Positions 37,801 to 52,800 of a stretch of 64,000 nucleotides of DNA are shown here, piece by piece. Numbering within the stretch: the stretch's first letter is position 1; each line of letters begins with the position of its first letter. The notes beneath the pieces were generated by a model that was not told the DNA's origin, searched no databases, and was given only the letters and a program-made list of their open reading frames with translations. A program made the position numbers and the translations under genes. The stretch is from Tachypleus tridentatus. Taxonomy: Eukaryota; Arthropoda; Merostomata; Xiphosura; Limulidae. The stretch covers positions 100,859,285 to 100,923,284 of the forward strand of contig NC_134827.1 in the NCBI RefSeq assembly GCF_004210375.1, given 5' to 3'.

Positions 37801-40800
37801 GTGGAAGTAGAGCTAATGTTATTCAGAATTATGCCTTTAATATAAACATTTCATTAATGATGTGTTTCCATAAAAGTTAAGAAATTATGTTAAGCCAAAA
37901 AAATAAAACAAGTAATCAACTTTAAAACTTCTTCCTCCTATATTTATACATATATAATGCAAAATACAAAATGAATTTTTACATTACGAAAAACAGTAAT
38001 ATTACATCCACACTACATTATTATTTAAAGTTTGCTACAGCAATATTATTTCCTATAATATTTAAAGTAACTATTAATGGCATTATTATTATTTTACATC
38101 TAGTAATATTATTTTGTATTGTTAGCTTAGCATATAGTTTAATAATTTACCTAATTAGGTATTAGGAAATATTAATGGGTTTGTGACCGAAAACATCTAT
38201 ATCAATATAATAAAAGTGTCTTTCGTCTGTCCACGTAACTACCTCGCAAGGTGCGGATGGTTTTTCACCAGAACTGGTATGGAGAGTTATTGGACCCAGG
38301 CAGGAAACACTTAGAAATTTCCAGTTTGGAATTTTGCAGTTTTGAATGTTCGTGTTTTTTATCACTATTCCTCTCCTCTGTTGACGAATCTTGAAGAAAT
38401 TTGACCCGAAGGTTTTTTTGGGTTCATGTGGAGATAGACCCAAACTTATGTTTTCACATTATTTGTCCAGCACTTTATATGGACATTTTACGTTTTTTTG
38501 TAATTACATGTAAAAGTTTCAATTGTTTTGAATCTCGCGCAAAGCTATACTAGGACTATCTGCTCTAGCCGTCCATATTTTAGCAGTGGAAGGTTAGGTC
38601 GAAGGTGGTCATCACCACCTAACGTCGACCTTTGGGCTACTCTTTTATTTATGACCGTCACATTATAACGCCCCCACAACTAAAAGGGCGAGCATGTTTG
38701 ATGTGACGGGGATTCGAACCCACGACCATCAGATTAAGAGCCGGGCCAACATATAAGGGAAACAGGATTTCCTTGTTCTAAGATAACCTTTCATTAATCA
38801 TGAATTTATATAGTGTACCACCAGGAGTAGAGTACTCTAGCTAATTGTTATTAGATAACGTACCTCCAGAAGTAGGGTACTCTAGCTAATTGTTATTAGA
38901 TAACGTACCTCCAGGAGTAGGGTACTCTAGCTAATTGTTATTACATAACGTACCTCCAGGAGTAGGGTACTCTAGCTAATTGTTATTAGATAACGTACCT
39001 CCAGGAGTAGGGTACTCTAGCTAATTGTTATTAGATAACGTACCTCCAGGAGTAGGGTACTCTAGCTAATTGTTATTAGATAACGTACCTCCAGGAGTAG
39101 GGTACTCTAGCTAATTGTTATTACATAACGTACCTTCAGGAGTAGGGTACTCTAGCTAATTGTTATTAGATAACGTACCTCCAGGAGTAGGGTACTCTAG
39201 CTAATTGTTATTACATAACGTACCTCCAGGAGTAGGGTACTCTAGCTAATTGTTATTACATAACGTACCTCAGGAGTAGGGTACTCTAGCTAATTGTTAT
39301 TACATAACGTACCTCCAGGAGTAGGGTACTCTAGCTAATTGTTATTAGATAACGTACCTCCAGGAGTAGGGTACTCTAGCTAATTGTTATTAGATAACGT
39401 ACCTCCAGGAGTAGGGTACTCTAGCTAATTGTTATTACATAACGTACCTCCAGGAGTAGGGTACTCTAGCTAATTGTTATTAGATAACGTACCTCCAGGA
39501 GTAGGGTACTCTAGCTAATTGTTATTAGATAACGTACCTCCAGGAGTAGGGTACTCTAGCTAATTGTTATTACATAACGTACCTCCAGGAGTAGGGTACT
39601 CTAGCTAATTGTTATTAGATAACGTACCTCAGGAGTAGGGTACTCTAGCTAATTGTTATTAGATAACGTACCTCCAGGAGTAGGGTACTCTAGCTAATTG
39701 TTATTAGATAACGTACCTCCAGGAGTAAGGGTACTCTAGCTAATTGTTATTAGATAACGTACCTCCAGGAGTAGGGTACTCTAGCTAATTGTTATTACAT
39801 AACGTACCTCCAGGAGTAGGGTACTCTAGCTAATTGTTATTAGATAACGTACCTCCAGGAGTAGGGTACTCTAGCTAATTGTTATTAGATAACGTACCTC
39901 CAGGAGTAGGGTACTCTAGCTAATTGTTATTACATAACGTACCTCCAGGAGTAGGGTACTCTAGCTAATTGTTATTAGATAACGTACCTCCAGGAGTAGG
40001 GTACTCTAGCTAATTGTTATTACAAAACGTACCTTCAGGAGTAGGGTACTCTAGCTAATTGTTATTAGATAACGTACCTCAGGAGTAGGGTACTCTAGCT
40101 AATTGTTATTAGATAGCGTACCTTCAGGAGTAGGGTACTCTAGCTAATTGTTATCAGATAGCGTACCTTCAGGAGTAGGGTACTCTAGCTAATTGTTATC
40201 AGATAACGTACCTCCAGGGTAGGGTACTCTAGCTAATTGTTATTAGATAACGTACCTCCAGGAGTAGGGTACTCTAGCTAATTGTTATTAGATAACGTAC
40301 CTCCAGGAGTAGGGTACTCTAGCTAATTGTTATTACATAACGTACCTCCAGGAGTAGGGTACTCTAGCTAATTGTTATTACATAACGTACCTCCAGGAGT
40401 AGGGTACTCTAGCTAATTGTTATTAGATAACGTACCTCCAGGAGTAGGGTACTCTAGCTAATTGTTATTAGATAACGTACCTCCAGGAGTAGGGTACTCT
40501 AGCTAATTGTTATCAGATAACGTACCTCCAGGAGTAGGGTACTCTAGCTAATTGTTATTAGATAACGTACCTCCAGGAGTAAGGTACTCTAGCTAATTGT
40601 TATTAGATAACGTACCTCCAGGAGTAGGGTACTCTAGCTAATTGTTATTACATAACGTACCTCCAGTAGTAGGGTACTCCAGCTAATTGTTATTACATAA
40701 CGTACCTCCAGGAGTAGGGTACTCTAGCTAATTGTTATTACATAACGTACCTCCAGGAGTAGGGTACTCTAGCTAATTGTTATTAGATAACGTACCTCCA

Positions 40801-43800
40801 GGAGTAGGGTACTCTAGCTAATTGTTATTACATAACGTACCTCCAGGAGTAGGGTACTCTAGCTAATTGTTATTAGATAACGTACCTCCAGGAGTAGGGT
40901 ACTCTAGCTAATTGTTATTAGATAACGTACCTCCAGGAGTAGGGTACTCTAGCTAATTGTTATTACATAACGTACCTCCAGGAGTAGGGTACTCTAGCTA
41001 ATTGTTATTAGATAACGTACCTCCAGGAGTAGGGTACTCTAGCTAATTGTTATTACAAAACGTACCTTCAGGAGTAGGGTACTCTAGCTAATTGTTATTA
41101 GATAACGTACCTCCAGGAGTAGGGTACTCTAGCTAATTGTTATTAGATAGCGTACCTTCAGGAGTAGGGTACTCTAGCTAATTGTTATCAGATAGCGTAC
41201 CTTCAGGAGTAGGGTACTCTAGCTAATTGTTATCAGATAACGTACCTCCAGGAGTAGGGTACTCTAGCTAATTGTTATTAGATAACGTACCTCCAGGAGT
41301 AGGGTACTCTAGCTAATTGTTATTAGATAACGTACCTCCAGGAGTAGGGTACTCTAGCTAATTGTTATTACATAACGTACCTCCAGGAGTAGGGTACTCT
41401 AGCTAATTGTTATTACATAACGTACCTCCAGGAGTAGGGTACTCTAGCTAATTGTTATTAGATAACGTACCTCCAGGAGTAGGGTACTCTAGCTAATTGT
41501 TATTAGATAACGTACCTCCAGGAGTAGGGTACTCTAGCTAATTGTTATCAGATAACGTACCTCCAGGAGTAGGGTACTCTAGCTAATTGTTATTAGATAA
41601 CGTACCTCCAGGAGTAAGGTACTCTAGCTAATTGTTATTAGATAACGTACCTCCAGGAGTAGGGTACTCTAGCTAATTGTTATTACATAACGTACCTCCA
41701 GTAGTAGGGTACTCCAGCTAATTGTTATTACATAACGTACCTCCAGGAGTAGGGTACTCTAGCTAATTGTTATTACATAACGTACCTCCAGGAGTAGGGT
41801 ACTCTAGCTAATTGTTATTACATAACGTACCTCAGGAGTAGGGTACTCTAGCTAATTGTTATTACATAACGTACCTCCAGGAGTAGGGTACTCTAGCTAA
41901 TTGTTATTACATAACGTACCTCCAGGAGTAGGGTACTCTAGCTAATTGTTATTACATAACGTATCTCCAGGAGTAGGGTACTCTAGCTAATTGTTATTAG
42001 ATAACGTACCTCCAGGAGTAGGGTACTCTAGCTAATTGTTATTACATAACGTACCTCCAGGAGTAGGGTACTCTAGCTAATTGTTATTAGATAACGTACC
42101 TCCAGGAGTAGGGTACTCTAGCTAATTGTTATTACATAACGTACCTCCAGGAGTAGGGTACTCTAGCTAATTGTTATTAGATAACGTACCTCCAGGAGTA
42201 GGGTACTCTAGCTAATTGTTATTACATAACGTACCTCCAGGAGTAGGGTACTCTAGCTAATTGTTATTACATAACGTACCTCCAGGAGTAGGGTACTCTA
42301 GCTAATTGTTATTAGATAACGTACCTCCAGGAGTAGGGTACTCTAGCTAATTGTTATTACATAACGTACCTCCAGGAGTAGGGTACTCTAGCTAATTGTT
42401 ATTAGATAACGTACCTCCAGGAGTAGGGTACTCTAGCTAATTGTTATTACATAACGTACCTCCAGGAGTAGGGTACTCTAGCTAATTGTTATTACATAAC
42501 GTACCTCCAGGAGTAGGGTACTCTAGCTAATTGTTATTACATAACGTACCTCCAGGAGTAGGGTACTCTAGCTAATTGTTATTAGATAACGTACCTCCAG
42601 GAGTAGGGTACTCTAGCTAATTGTTATTAGATAACGTACCTCCAGGAGTAGGGTACTCTAGCTAATTGTTATTACATAACGTACCTCAGGAGTAGGGTAC
42701 TCTAGCTAATTGTTATTACATAACGTACCTCCAGGAGTAGGGTACTCTAGCTAATTGTTATTAGATAACGTACCTCCAGGAGTAGGGTACTCTAGCTAAT
42801 TGTTATTAGATAACGTACCTCAGGAGTAGGGTACTCTAGCTAATTGTTATTAGATAACGTACCTCCAGAAGTAGGGTACTCTAGCTAATTGTTATTACAT
42901 AACGTACCTCCAGGAGTAGGGTACTCTAGCTAATTGTTATTAGATAACGTACCTCCAGGAGTAGGGTACTCTAGCTAATTGTTATTACATAACGTACCTC
43001 CAGGAGTAGGGTACTCTAGTTAATTGTTATTAGATAACGTACCTCCAGGAGTAGGGTACTCTAGCTAATTGTTATTAGATAACGTACCTCCAGGAGTAGG
43101 GTACTCTAGCTAATTGTTATTAGATAACGTACCTCCAGGAGTAGGGTACTCTAGATAATTGTTATTAGATAACGTACCTCAGGAGTAGGGTACTCTAGCT
43201 AATTGTTATTAGATAACGTACCTCCAGGAGTAGGGTACTCTAGCTAATTGTTATTACATAACGTACCTTCAGGAGTAGGGTACTCTAGCTAATTGTTATT
43301 ACATAACGTACCTTCAGGAGTAGGGTACTCTAGCTAATTGTTATTAGATAACGTACCTCCAGGAGTAGGGTACTCTAGCTAATTGTTATTAGATAACGTA
43401 CCTCCAGGAGTAGGGTACTCTAGCTAATTGTTATTACATAACGTACCTCCAGGAGTAGGGTACTCTAGCTAATTGTTATTACATAACGTACCTCCAGGAG
43501 TAGGGTACTCTAGCTAATTGTTATTAGATAACGTACCTCCAGGAGTAGGGTACTCTAGCTAATTGTTATTAGATAACGTACCTCCAGGAGTAGGGTACTC
43601 TAGCTAATTGTTATTACATAACGTACCTTCAGGAGCAGGGTACTCTAGCTAATTGTTATTACATAACGTACCTCCAGGAGTAGGGTACTCTAGCTAATTG
43701 TTATATTATATAACAAATCAACACTTTCTATTCATTATAGTTCGTTTCGTTTTGTACAGATTTATTTTATAGAATTCTAGTTATTTTGTAATATTGCATA

Positions 43801-46800
43801 CTTCTATAGTTACCAAGTATTTTTTAAAGTGCTAATCGATACCAATCTATTAGTAAATAATTTGAAATAGTTGTATTTGTTGAACGTGTTTCCTTTAAAA
43901 TCTTTGACAGCATTCAATATCATGTGGTAAAACAAAGGGAAAAATTAACAGATAATCTAAAAATACTTACATGGACACTACCTGCCGAGCTGTTAATTGA
44001 ACAGCACTTTTTACTTCGCAATTTTGAACACTTCCTTTGAGCTTTAGCCAGCCACCCACTGTTCAACAGACAAAATCAGATTGTTTTAGTCATAACAATT
44101 TAGTTCCATTGTTGCATGTGTTATATCAGATTCTTTTAGTCATAACAATTTAGTTCCATTGTTGCATGTATTACATCAGATTTTTTTAGTCATAACAATT
44201 TAGTTCCATTGTTGCATGTATTATATCAGATTCTTGTAGTCATAACAATTTAGTTCCATTGTTGCATGTATTATATCAGATTCTTTTAGTCATAACAATT
44301 TAGTTCCATTGTTGCATGTATTACATCAGATTCTTTTAGTCATAACAATTTAGTTCCATTGTTGCATGTATTATATCAGATTCTTGTAGTCATAACAATT
44401 TAGTTTCATTGCTGCATGTATTATATCAGATTCTTTTAGTCATAACAATTTAGTTCCATTGTTGCATGTGTTATATCAGATTCTTTTAGTCATAACAATT
44501 TAGTTCCATTGTTGCATGTATTACATCAGATTCTTTTAGTCATAACAATTTAGTTCCATTGTTGCATGTATTATATCAGATTCTTGTAGTCATAACAATT
44601 TAGTTCCATTGTTGCATGTATTATATCAGATTCTTTTAGTCATAACAATTTAGTTCCATTGTTGCATGTGTTATATGAGATTCTTTTAGTCCTAACAATT
44701 TAGTTCCATTGTTGCATGTGTTATATCAGATTCTTTTAGTCATAACAATTTAGTTCCATTGCTGCATGTATTATATCAGATTCTTTTAGTCATAACAATT
44801 TAGTTCCATTGTTGCATGTATTATATCAGATTCTTTTAGTCATAACAATTTAGTTCCATTGTTGCATGTGTTACATCAGATTCTTTTAGTCCTAACAATT
44901 TAGTTCCATTGTTGCATGTATTATATCAGATTCTTTTAGTCCTAACAATTTAGTTCCATTGTTGCATGTGTTATATCAGATTCTTTTATTCATAACAATT
45001 TAGTTCCATTGCTGCATGTATTATATCAGATTCTTTTAGTCGTAACAGTTCAGTTCTCCTGTTCTATAAATTATATCGGATGCTTTAATGATAACAAACC
45101 AGTTCAACTGTTCTGTGGATTATATCGGATATTTTTTGTAACACAATATACAACAGTAAAGCAAAGAACACTAGCTATCTTGTAACACAATATACAACAG
45201 TCAAGCAAAGAACACTAGGTAGCTTGTAACACAATATACAGTGCTCAAGCAAAGAGCACTAGGTAGCTTGTAACACAATATACAGTGGTCAAGCAAAGAA
45301 CACTAGCTAGCTTGTAACACAATATACAGTGGTCAAGTAAAGGACAGTAGCTAGTTTGTAACACAATATACAGTGGTCAAGCAAAGAACACTAGCTAGCT
45401 TGTAACACAATATACAGTGGTCAAGCAAAGGACAGTAGCTAGTTTGTAACACAATATACAGTGGTCAAGCAAAGAACACTATCTAGCTTGTAACACAATA
45501 TACAGTGGTCAAGCAAAGAACAGTAGCTAGCTTGTAACAAAATATACAGTGGTCAAGCAAAGAACAGTAACTAGCTTGTAACACAATATACAGTGGTCAA
45601 GCAAAGAACAGTAACTAGCTTGTAACACAGCATACAGTGGTAAAGCAAAGAACACTAGGTAGCTTGTAACACAACATACAGTGGTCAAGCAAAGAACACT
45701 AGCTAGCTTGTAACACAATATACAACGGTCAAACTAAGAACAATGTCAAGCTTAGAACACAATATACAATGATCAAGCAAAGGATAGTAATTAGCTTGTA
45801 ACACAATATACAACAGTCAAGCAAAGGACAGTAACTAGCTGGTAACAGAACACAAATCAGCGAAACTTCTCGCTTTTTAGGCATGGGTTGTTATAATGTG
45901 ATGGTCGACATCATTATTCGTTAGAAAAATAGTAGCCTAAGTCTCTGTATTAGTTGTCCCTAATTTAGCAGTGATATAATAGAGGGAAAGGAGCTAGTCA
46001 ACACGACCCACGGCCAAACTGTAGGCTACTGTTTTAATGAACAATAGGATTAATCGTCACATTATAACGCCCCCACAACTGAAAGGGTTGGCATGTTTGG
46101 TGTGATGGGGATTCGAACACACGAACTACAAAGTGCGAGTCGATCGCCCTAACCACCAGGCCATGCCCGGTCCCTATGTTAGTGAGGAATCAGCAGGATT
46201 TCGAATGTAACTTATGTCGAACATGGATACCACCAGTAGCATGAGATACACGTTTAAGAACAGAAATACAAAATCTAAACCCTGAAACCACTGCTCTTCT
46301 CTAGGTTTATTAATATCATATATTAGCTTGAAGCCACTGCTCTTTCCAAGGTTAATTAACATTCCATATTACATGTAGAGACAAGAATCTCTTACCTTTG
46401 GTAGCAATTTTTTGAACATCGTGAATTGTGCATGTGGACGGTACACAAATCCCTATACGTAAAGCCGCAAAGTAGAAAAACTGGGCGTTCTGGGCAAGAT
46501 GATGAAACACCTAAAAGTGAAATATTTTTAACAGTTATTAACATTAAAGAGATTAATTATTTTTTTTCACACGGTTATCAGAGGTATCGATATGATTATT
46601 TGTTTCTCACATACTATTAGATAATTTCGAACAATAAACTCTGGGTAAGATATTGTAAGATTTAGATGTTTTTCTTATCAAAACTACAACTGTGTGAGCA
46701 TTGTAGAGCCATCCTTAAGTATAAAAGAAAACAAAAACTGAAAAAATGAACTGTTTGCACGTGTGCACTCAAGTGAAGTGCCCTCTACTTGTCTTTGACG

Positions 46801-49800
46801 TATTTATGTTCTGATAGGCAAACACCAAAATTACACGCTATCTAACTGTATTTCATTGTATTACATTAAAGTTTGACATGTGCGATTCAAGCAACTCGCC
46901 CTCTAACTGTATTTTACGGAATTACATTAAGGTTTGACACACCTGAACTCAAGTAAAGCGTTCTCTATCTGTCTTTTTTCCGGTAGTACGTTATTATATG
47001 AAACATTTAAAAAAAATCCTATCTTTTTTATATCGTGGGTAAGCACCTGACACGACATTGTCTGCATTTTGGCCTCTGATTTTTTTTTTCAGATATTTGC
47101 TGAAAACTTGTCAATCTATGGAATCTAGAAGCTTTGGATACTAGAAGTACTAGTATCAGGCGAGAAAAATCCAATTTGGGCCCGGCATGGCCAGGTGGGT
47201 TGAGGCGTGCGACTCGTAATCTGAGGATCGCGGGTTCGCATCCCCGTCGCACCAAACATGCTCACTATTTCAGCCGTGGGGTGTTATAATGTGACGGTCA
47301 ATCCCAATATTCGTTGGTAAAAGAGTAGCCCAAGAGTTGGCGGTGGGTGGTGATGACTAGCTGCCTTCCCTCTAGTCTTACACTGCAAAATTAGAAACGG
47401 CTAGCGCAGATAGCCTTCGAGCAGCTTTGCGCGAAATTCCAAGAAAACAAAACAAACAAGAATCCATTTAAAAAAGGATATCAAATGTGGGTTGGATATT
47501 ATTGTGTCTCAATTACATTTATTTATCGGTTCATCAGAGACGAAACTATTGTAAATTAATCCATACAGTTTCACCACGTGTTCCACTTCATTCCACTGAT
47601 GAGGTTAACTATTTTTTTTCTCTTCAAGCATGCGCGGTTGCTTCAAACATGATAATTCAAGGCTATTTTTTAGATTGTTTGTTACACTGAGACAAAAAAA
47701 AATGGTAAAGCAACAAGTAAGACGAGTTAAAAATCCGGTTCCAGTACCTGTGGTGGGCACGACATCGATAGCTAATTGTGCAACTTTCTACTTCGCAACA
47801 ATTAGTCAAGTAAAGTGGTTTTGGGAAACGCGCTGGGATGTATGCATTTGGAGAGGGTAGGGTGGATTGGTGTTTGATTTAATCTGAAATACACAGATGT
47901 AAAGACACCAAAGCCTAACGTATTTTTGTGCGAAACCGAATAGGAGTTGGTAGGGTGTTTTACACCAGTATACCTGTTTTATTTTGTCATCAGACCATAC
48001 CACCACTCTCTTCCTTACTGGTATACATTCACAAATACAGTTGCACTTTAACCACTAATAATAAGCTGTATTTTACATAATTCAACAGGGAGGTTCGCAA
48101 ATGGTTCTCTTTAAAAATGACGTAATTTTCTCACTGTAATATTTGACCACGGACAAGAATGTGTACTACTAACATTAGCACAATATTAATAACTAACTAC
48201 CAATCGATCTTCACATTTACTAAATAATTATCCCCCAGTGGCTAGAATCAGGGTTTCGATATTTTTGGAGGGTAGAGCACAGATAGCCCATTATGCTGAA
48301 CAACAACTAAATAACTAAATTAGTAGTAGTTGAGATTCAGTTTGATGACATTCATTTGTTACGTATTTTAATTAGACATTTACTTTATAAGCAACTTTAC
48401 AAAGCCCTATATTTATCTTAATTGTTTAGAAAAATATGACTTACTTCCCCAGGTTTGGAAAAATTGGAGAGAATCTTCACTCCGGCTGCAATGCTGAGGT
48501 ATTTTGGTGATCGGGCTGGTAATGGAGGCCGAAATAAAACAGAACAATACTGCCCTTGGAATGTGGTAACATAATGGCTCGTGTTGGGAGAAATAATATC
48601 CAAACATTGATCATAAGATCCCAGGCTGGTCAGGGTTCCCTCCAACAGTCCAGATGGTAGCCTTCCATTAGAGTCAATCACTAAACCAACAAACATTGTT
48701 GTGTTACATGCACGATTATTCTAGTAGGTAAAAGATTCTAAGCTACACCTATTACACTCCCCTTATGGTCCAGTACTAAATCAACAGAAATTCGCCCTTA
48801 CATTCCTGATCGGTTTTGTACACATTATATCCTAAGGAGTATCATACAACAGTGCAATTATTGCACTAAACCCATAAAATCTCAGGGGTGGTTAACCTAA
48901 TAATTCATTACGAACTTGGTACACAATACATATAAGATAGACAGTATTGAAGTTTTTACATTTTTCAGCTGTCTGAAGCTTAAACTAACAGCATTAACAT
49001 GTGATTCTAAAATTAACCTAACATACAGATACTATTCCTAAATGAAGCTATGGGAAGAACATGATTTTCTGGACAGCAATCTTCGACTCTCACAGCTTCG
49101 TTCCTGTTGTTACTGTTTAGGTGCAATGCTACGCATTGGGATATATTCTCTAGAGGGAATCGATCATCTGAGTTTAGTGGACCTGTCGCTGACCCTCCGG
49201 AGGACTTCTTGAAATAAAAGTAGGATTACATGAGAACGTTTACTAGTGCAAATTTCGAAATAATGCGCTTAGTCATAAGACTTTAATGCGAATCCTGTTT
49301 GATTCACGAAAGATGATTACATAAAGCTTTATTAAATATTTTTTGTTTGAAACAATTACGTCCAGTTTTATGGGTTACTTTTCTTACACCTTTCACAACT
49401 TCACTCCAACAAATGTTTCAGGGCAAAGTTTTGGGTACTATATAAGAAACAAATTCCATCAAACTTAACGAAATGTCGTAGAAACTGGTAAAAAACGTTG
49501 GTTAGTTGTTCATGTTTAGAGCAAAGCTACACAACTGGCCATCTGTGCTCTAACCATTACGAGGATCGGAACCCTATTTTTAGAGTTTTATGCTTGCAGA
49601 TTTATCAATAAGTCACTGGAGGGATTGGGCTAAAGACCCCATAGTTTCAACTTGATTGCAGTTTTAAATCGTAATTAATATAACATTTCAGGAAAAGAAA
49701 GACCACGGACCAAAAAAACATTCAGAAAAAACTATTGACTTAGTTGTTTCAGACCAAAGCTACGTTGGGCTGTCTACTGTGTCCATCGTGGAAGAGCGAA

Positions 49801-52800
49801 CTCCGAATCTTTGCGATGTATTCCTTAGACCATGTGCTTGCTGTCTTACCGGAACACGGTAAAAACAAAGAGTTAGAAAAGTAAAAAATGCAAAGAGCAA
49901 AGTTTTTCTTTATTTATTTTAATTAAAGTTTTATACCACTACCAGTTATCTTAAGAATACATTTTTACTTCAAGTAGGTTTCTCGTCATCATGAATAAAG
50001 ATGGGTAATGGTAAAATATACTGTAGTAAATACAGCAAACTATATTATGTAATAAACTATATCTTATATTATGAAGTATATTATGTAATAAACTATATCT
50101 TATATTATGAAGTATATTATGTAATAAACTATATCTTATATTATGAAGTATATTATGTAATAAACTATATCTTATATTATGAAGTATATTGTGTAATAAA
50201 CTATATCTTATATTATGAAGTATATTGTGTAATAAACTATATCTTATATTATGAAGTATATTATGTAATAAACTATATCTTATATTATGAAGTATATTAT
50301 GTAATAAACTATATCTTATATTATGAAGTATATTGTGTAATAAACTATATCTTATATTATGAAGTATATTATGTAATAAACTAAATGTTATATTATGAAG
50401 TATATTATGTAATAAACTATATCTTATATTATGAAGTATATTGTGTAATAAACTATATCTTATATTATGAAGTATATTATGTAATAAACTATATCTTATA
50501 TTATGAAGTATATTATGTAATAAACTATATCTTATATTATGAAGTATATTATGTAATAAACTAAATATTATATTATGAAGTATATTATGTAATAAACTAC
50601 ATATTAGATGATGAAGTATATTGTGTAATAAACTAAATATTAGATGATGAAGTATATTGTGTAATAAACTACATATTAGATGATGAAGTATATTGTGTAA
50701 TAAACTATATCTTATATTATGAAGTATATTGTGTAATAAACTAAATATTATATTATGAAGTATATTATGTAATAAACTACATATTAGATGATGAAGTATA
50801 TTGTGTAATAAACTAAATATTAGATGATGAAGTATATTGTGTAATAAACTACATATTAGATGATGAAGTATATTGTGTAATAAACTAAATATTATATAAT
50901 GAAGTATATTGTGTAATAAACTAAATATTAGATGATGAAGTATATTGTGTAATAAACTAAATATTATATAATGAAGTATATTGTGTAATAAACTAAATAT
51001 TAGATGATGAAGTATATTGTGTAATAAACTAAATATTAGATGATGAAGTATATTGTGTAATAAACTAAATATTATATAATGAAGTATATTGTGTAATAAA
51101 CTAAATATTAGATGATGAAGTATATTGTGTAATAAACTAAATATTATATAATGAAGTATATTGTGTAATAAACTACATATTATATAATGAAGTATATTGT
51201 GTAATAAATTAAATATTATATGATGAAGTATTAATCCGTGATGATGATAAAACCCACTTGTGGAGAAAAATGTATGTGTAAAAACGGCTGGTATGGATTG
51301 AGAAAATTTTATGTAAAGGAGTGAACAACATTTGGCAAAAACTAGTAACAAAATATGACATTCCAGTTAATACCAAATTTATTCAAAAACCATGCACAAA
51401 ACTAAGGTCTATACTAATGTAAAAACTACACTGACAAACACCACACCAACATTATTTATAAAATACAATGTGATAACTACCACGACTTCTATGTTGGAGA
51501 AATAAGTAGAAAAATGGAAACCAGATTCAGATAACACAAAAAGTCACCTTCACGCGTTTTCGAACACTGCAAGTCAAATAACCGCAACATAACCATAGAA
51601 AACACCGAAATACTAAATAAAGAAACAAACGTAAACAAAAGCATAATTAAAGAAGCCTTACTTATACAACAACTTAAACCCAAAACAAACCAATATAAAG
51701 GAACACCTTTACACCTATATTAATAAATATAATCAAACATCTAACCACGCCCTCTACATTCCTACACTCAGTTACACAACCCCCACAAACATGTGGTCAG
51801 CTGCAGGTCAGTTACCTCTTTCTTTCTTTGTAAACCTGATCATGACCGAAGAAAGTCGAAACGTTGTTCGCTCCTCTACATAAATTTTTCTCAATCGAAA
51901 CCAGCTATTTTTACATATATATTTCTCTACAAGTGGGTTTTCTTGTCATCACTGATTATTATTTCAACACGGCGATTGTACGAGAAGTGTCAGTCTTTGT
52001 GTTTTCTTTATGTATTTATCTATGTAACCATTATGTCTGAACTAACGTTTGTTTGTTTGTTTTTTGAATTTCGCACAAAGCTACTCGAGGGCTATCTGTG
52101 CTAGCCGTCCCTAATTTAGCAGTGTAAGACTAGAGGGAAGGCAGCTAGTCATCACCACCCACCGCCGACTTTTGGGATACTCTTTTACTAACGAATAGTG
52201 GAATTCACCGTCACATTATAACGCCCCCACGGCTGGGAGGGCGAGCATGTTTGGCGCGACGGGGATGCAAACCCGCGACCTCAGATTACGAGTCGCACGC
52301 CTTAACACGCTTGGCCATGCCGGGCCGTCTGAACCAACGTACCTTACACTATTATTAACAGTACACGCTCAGACGATCGTAAACTAAGAAACATAAACCA
52401 AAGAATTATCAATAGAAGAAATGACATCTATTTCATTCAACAATGTAGAAAGGAACAACTAACCCTAACTTTGAAAAGGTAAAACTATCAAAAAATCTTA
52501 ATCAATGCAAAAACATTATCCAAAATGTACAGAAAAAACTACTTAAAGCCATGTTGAACACAAAATACAAAGAACTACATGACTTACAAAAACAAAAAAT
52601 GAACCTAGACCATCAACTGGCGTGTTACATTAAACCAGAGATTTACGGACTCACACATCAAAACATAAACCAAATCAACACTAGGAACGACAGAGACAAA
52701 ATGATCTGTCACAACAAAAAACTAGAAAAACTAAGATGCAAACAACAGAAAAGACACCAACATGACAAGCCATTGACTAACCTCATAATTAACAGATCCG

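Noticed and set aside
49953..49996. Reverse-strand TGATGACGAGAAACC as a stem-II-less hammerhead
   Set aside because: The invariant C-T-G-A start is missing and the stem would be only one or two pairs. The GACC..GGTC cores upstream in the same tails are much better candidates.
49951..51351. 466-codon minus-strand ORF with an L-L-H-N-I-L-H repeat
   Set aside because: It is the 36-bp satellite read in its open frame; the unit length is a multiple of 3. The plus strand is also open for long stretches, and the ends fall in Penelope-type tails.
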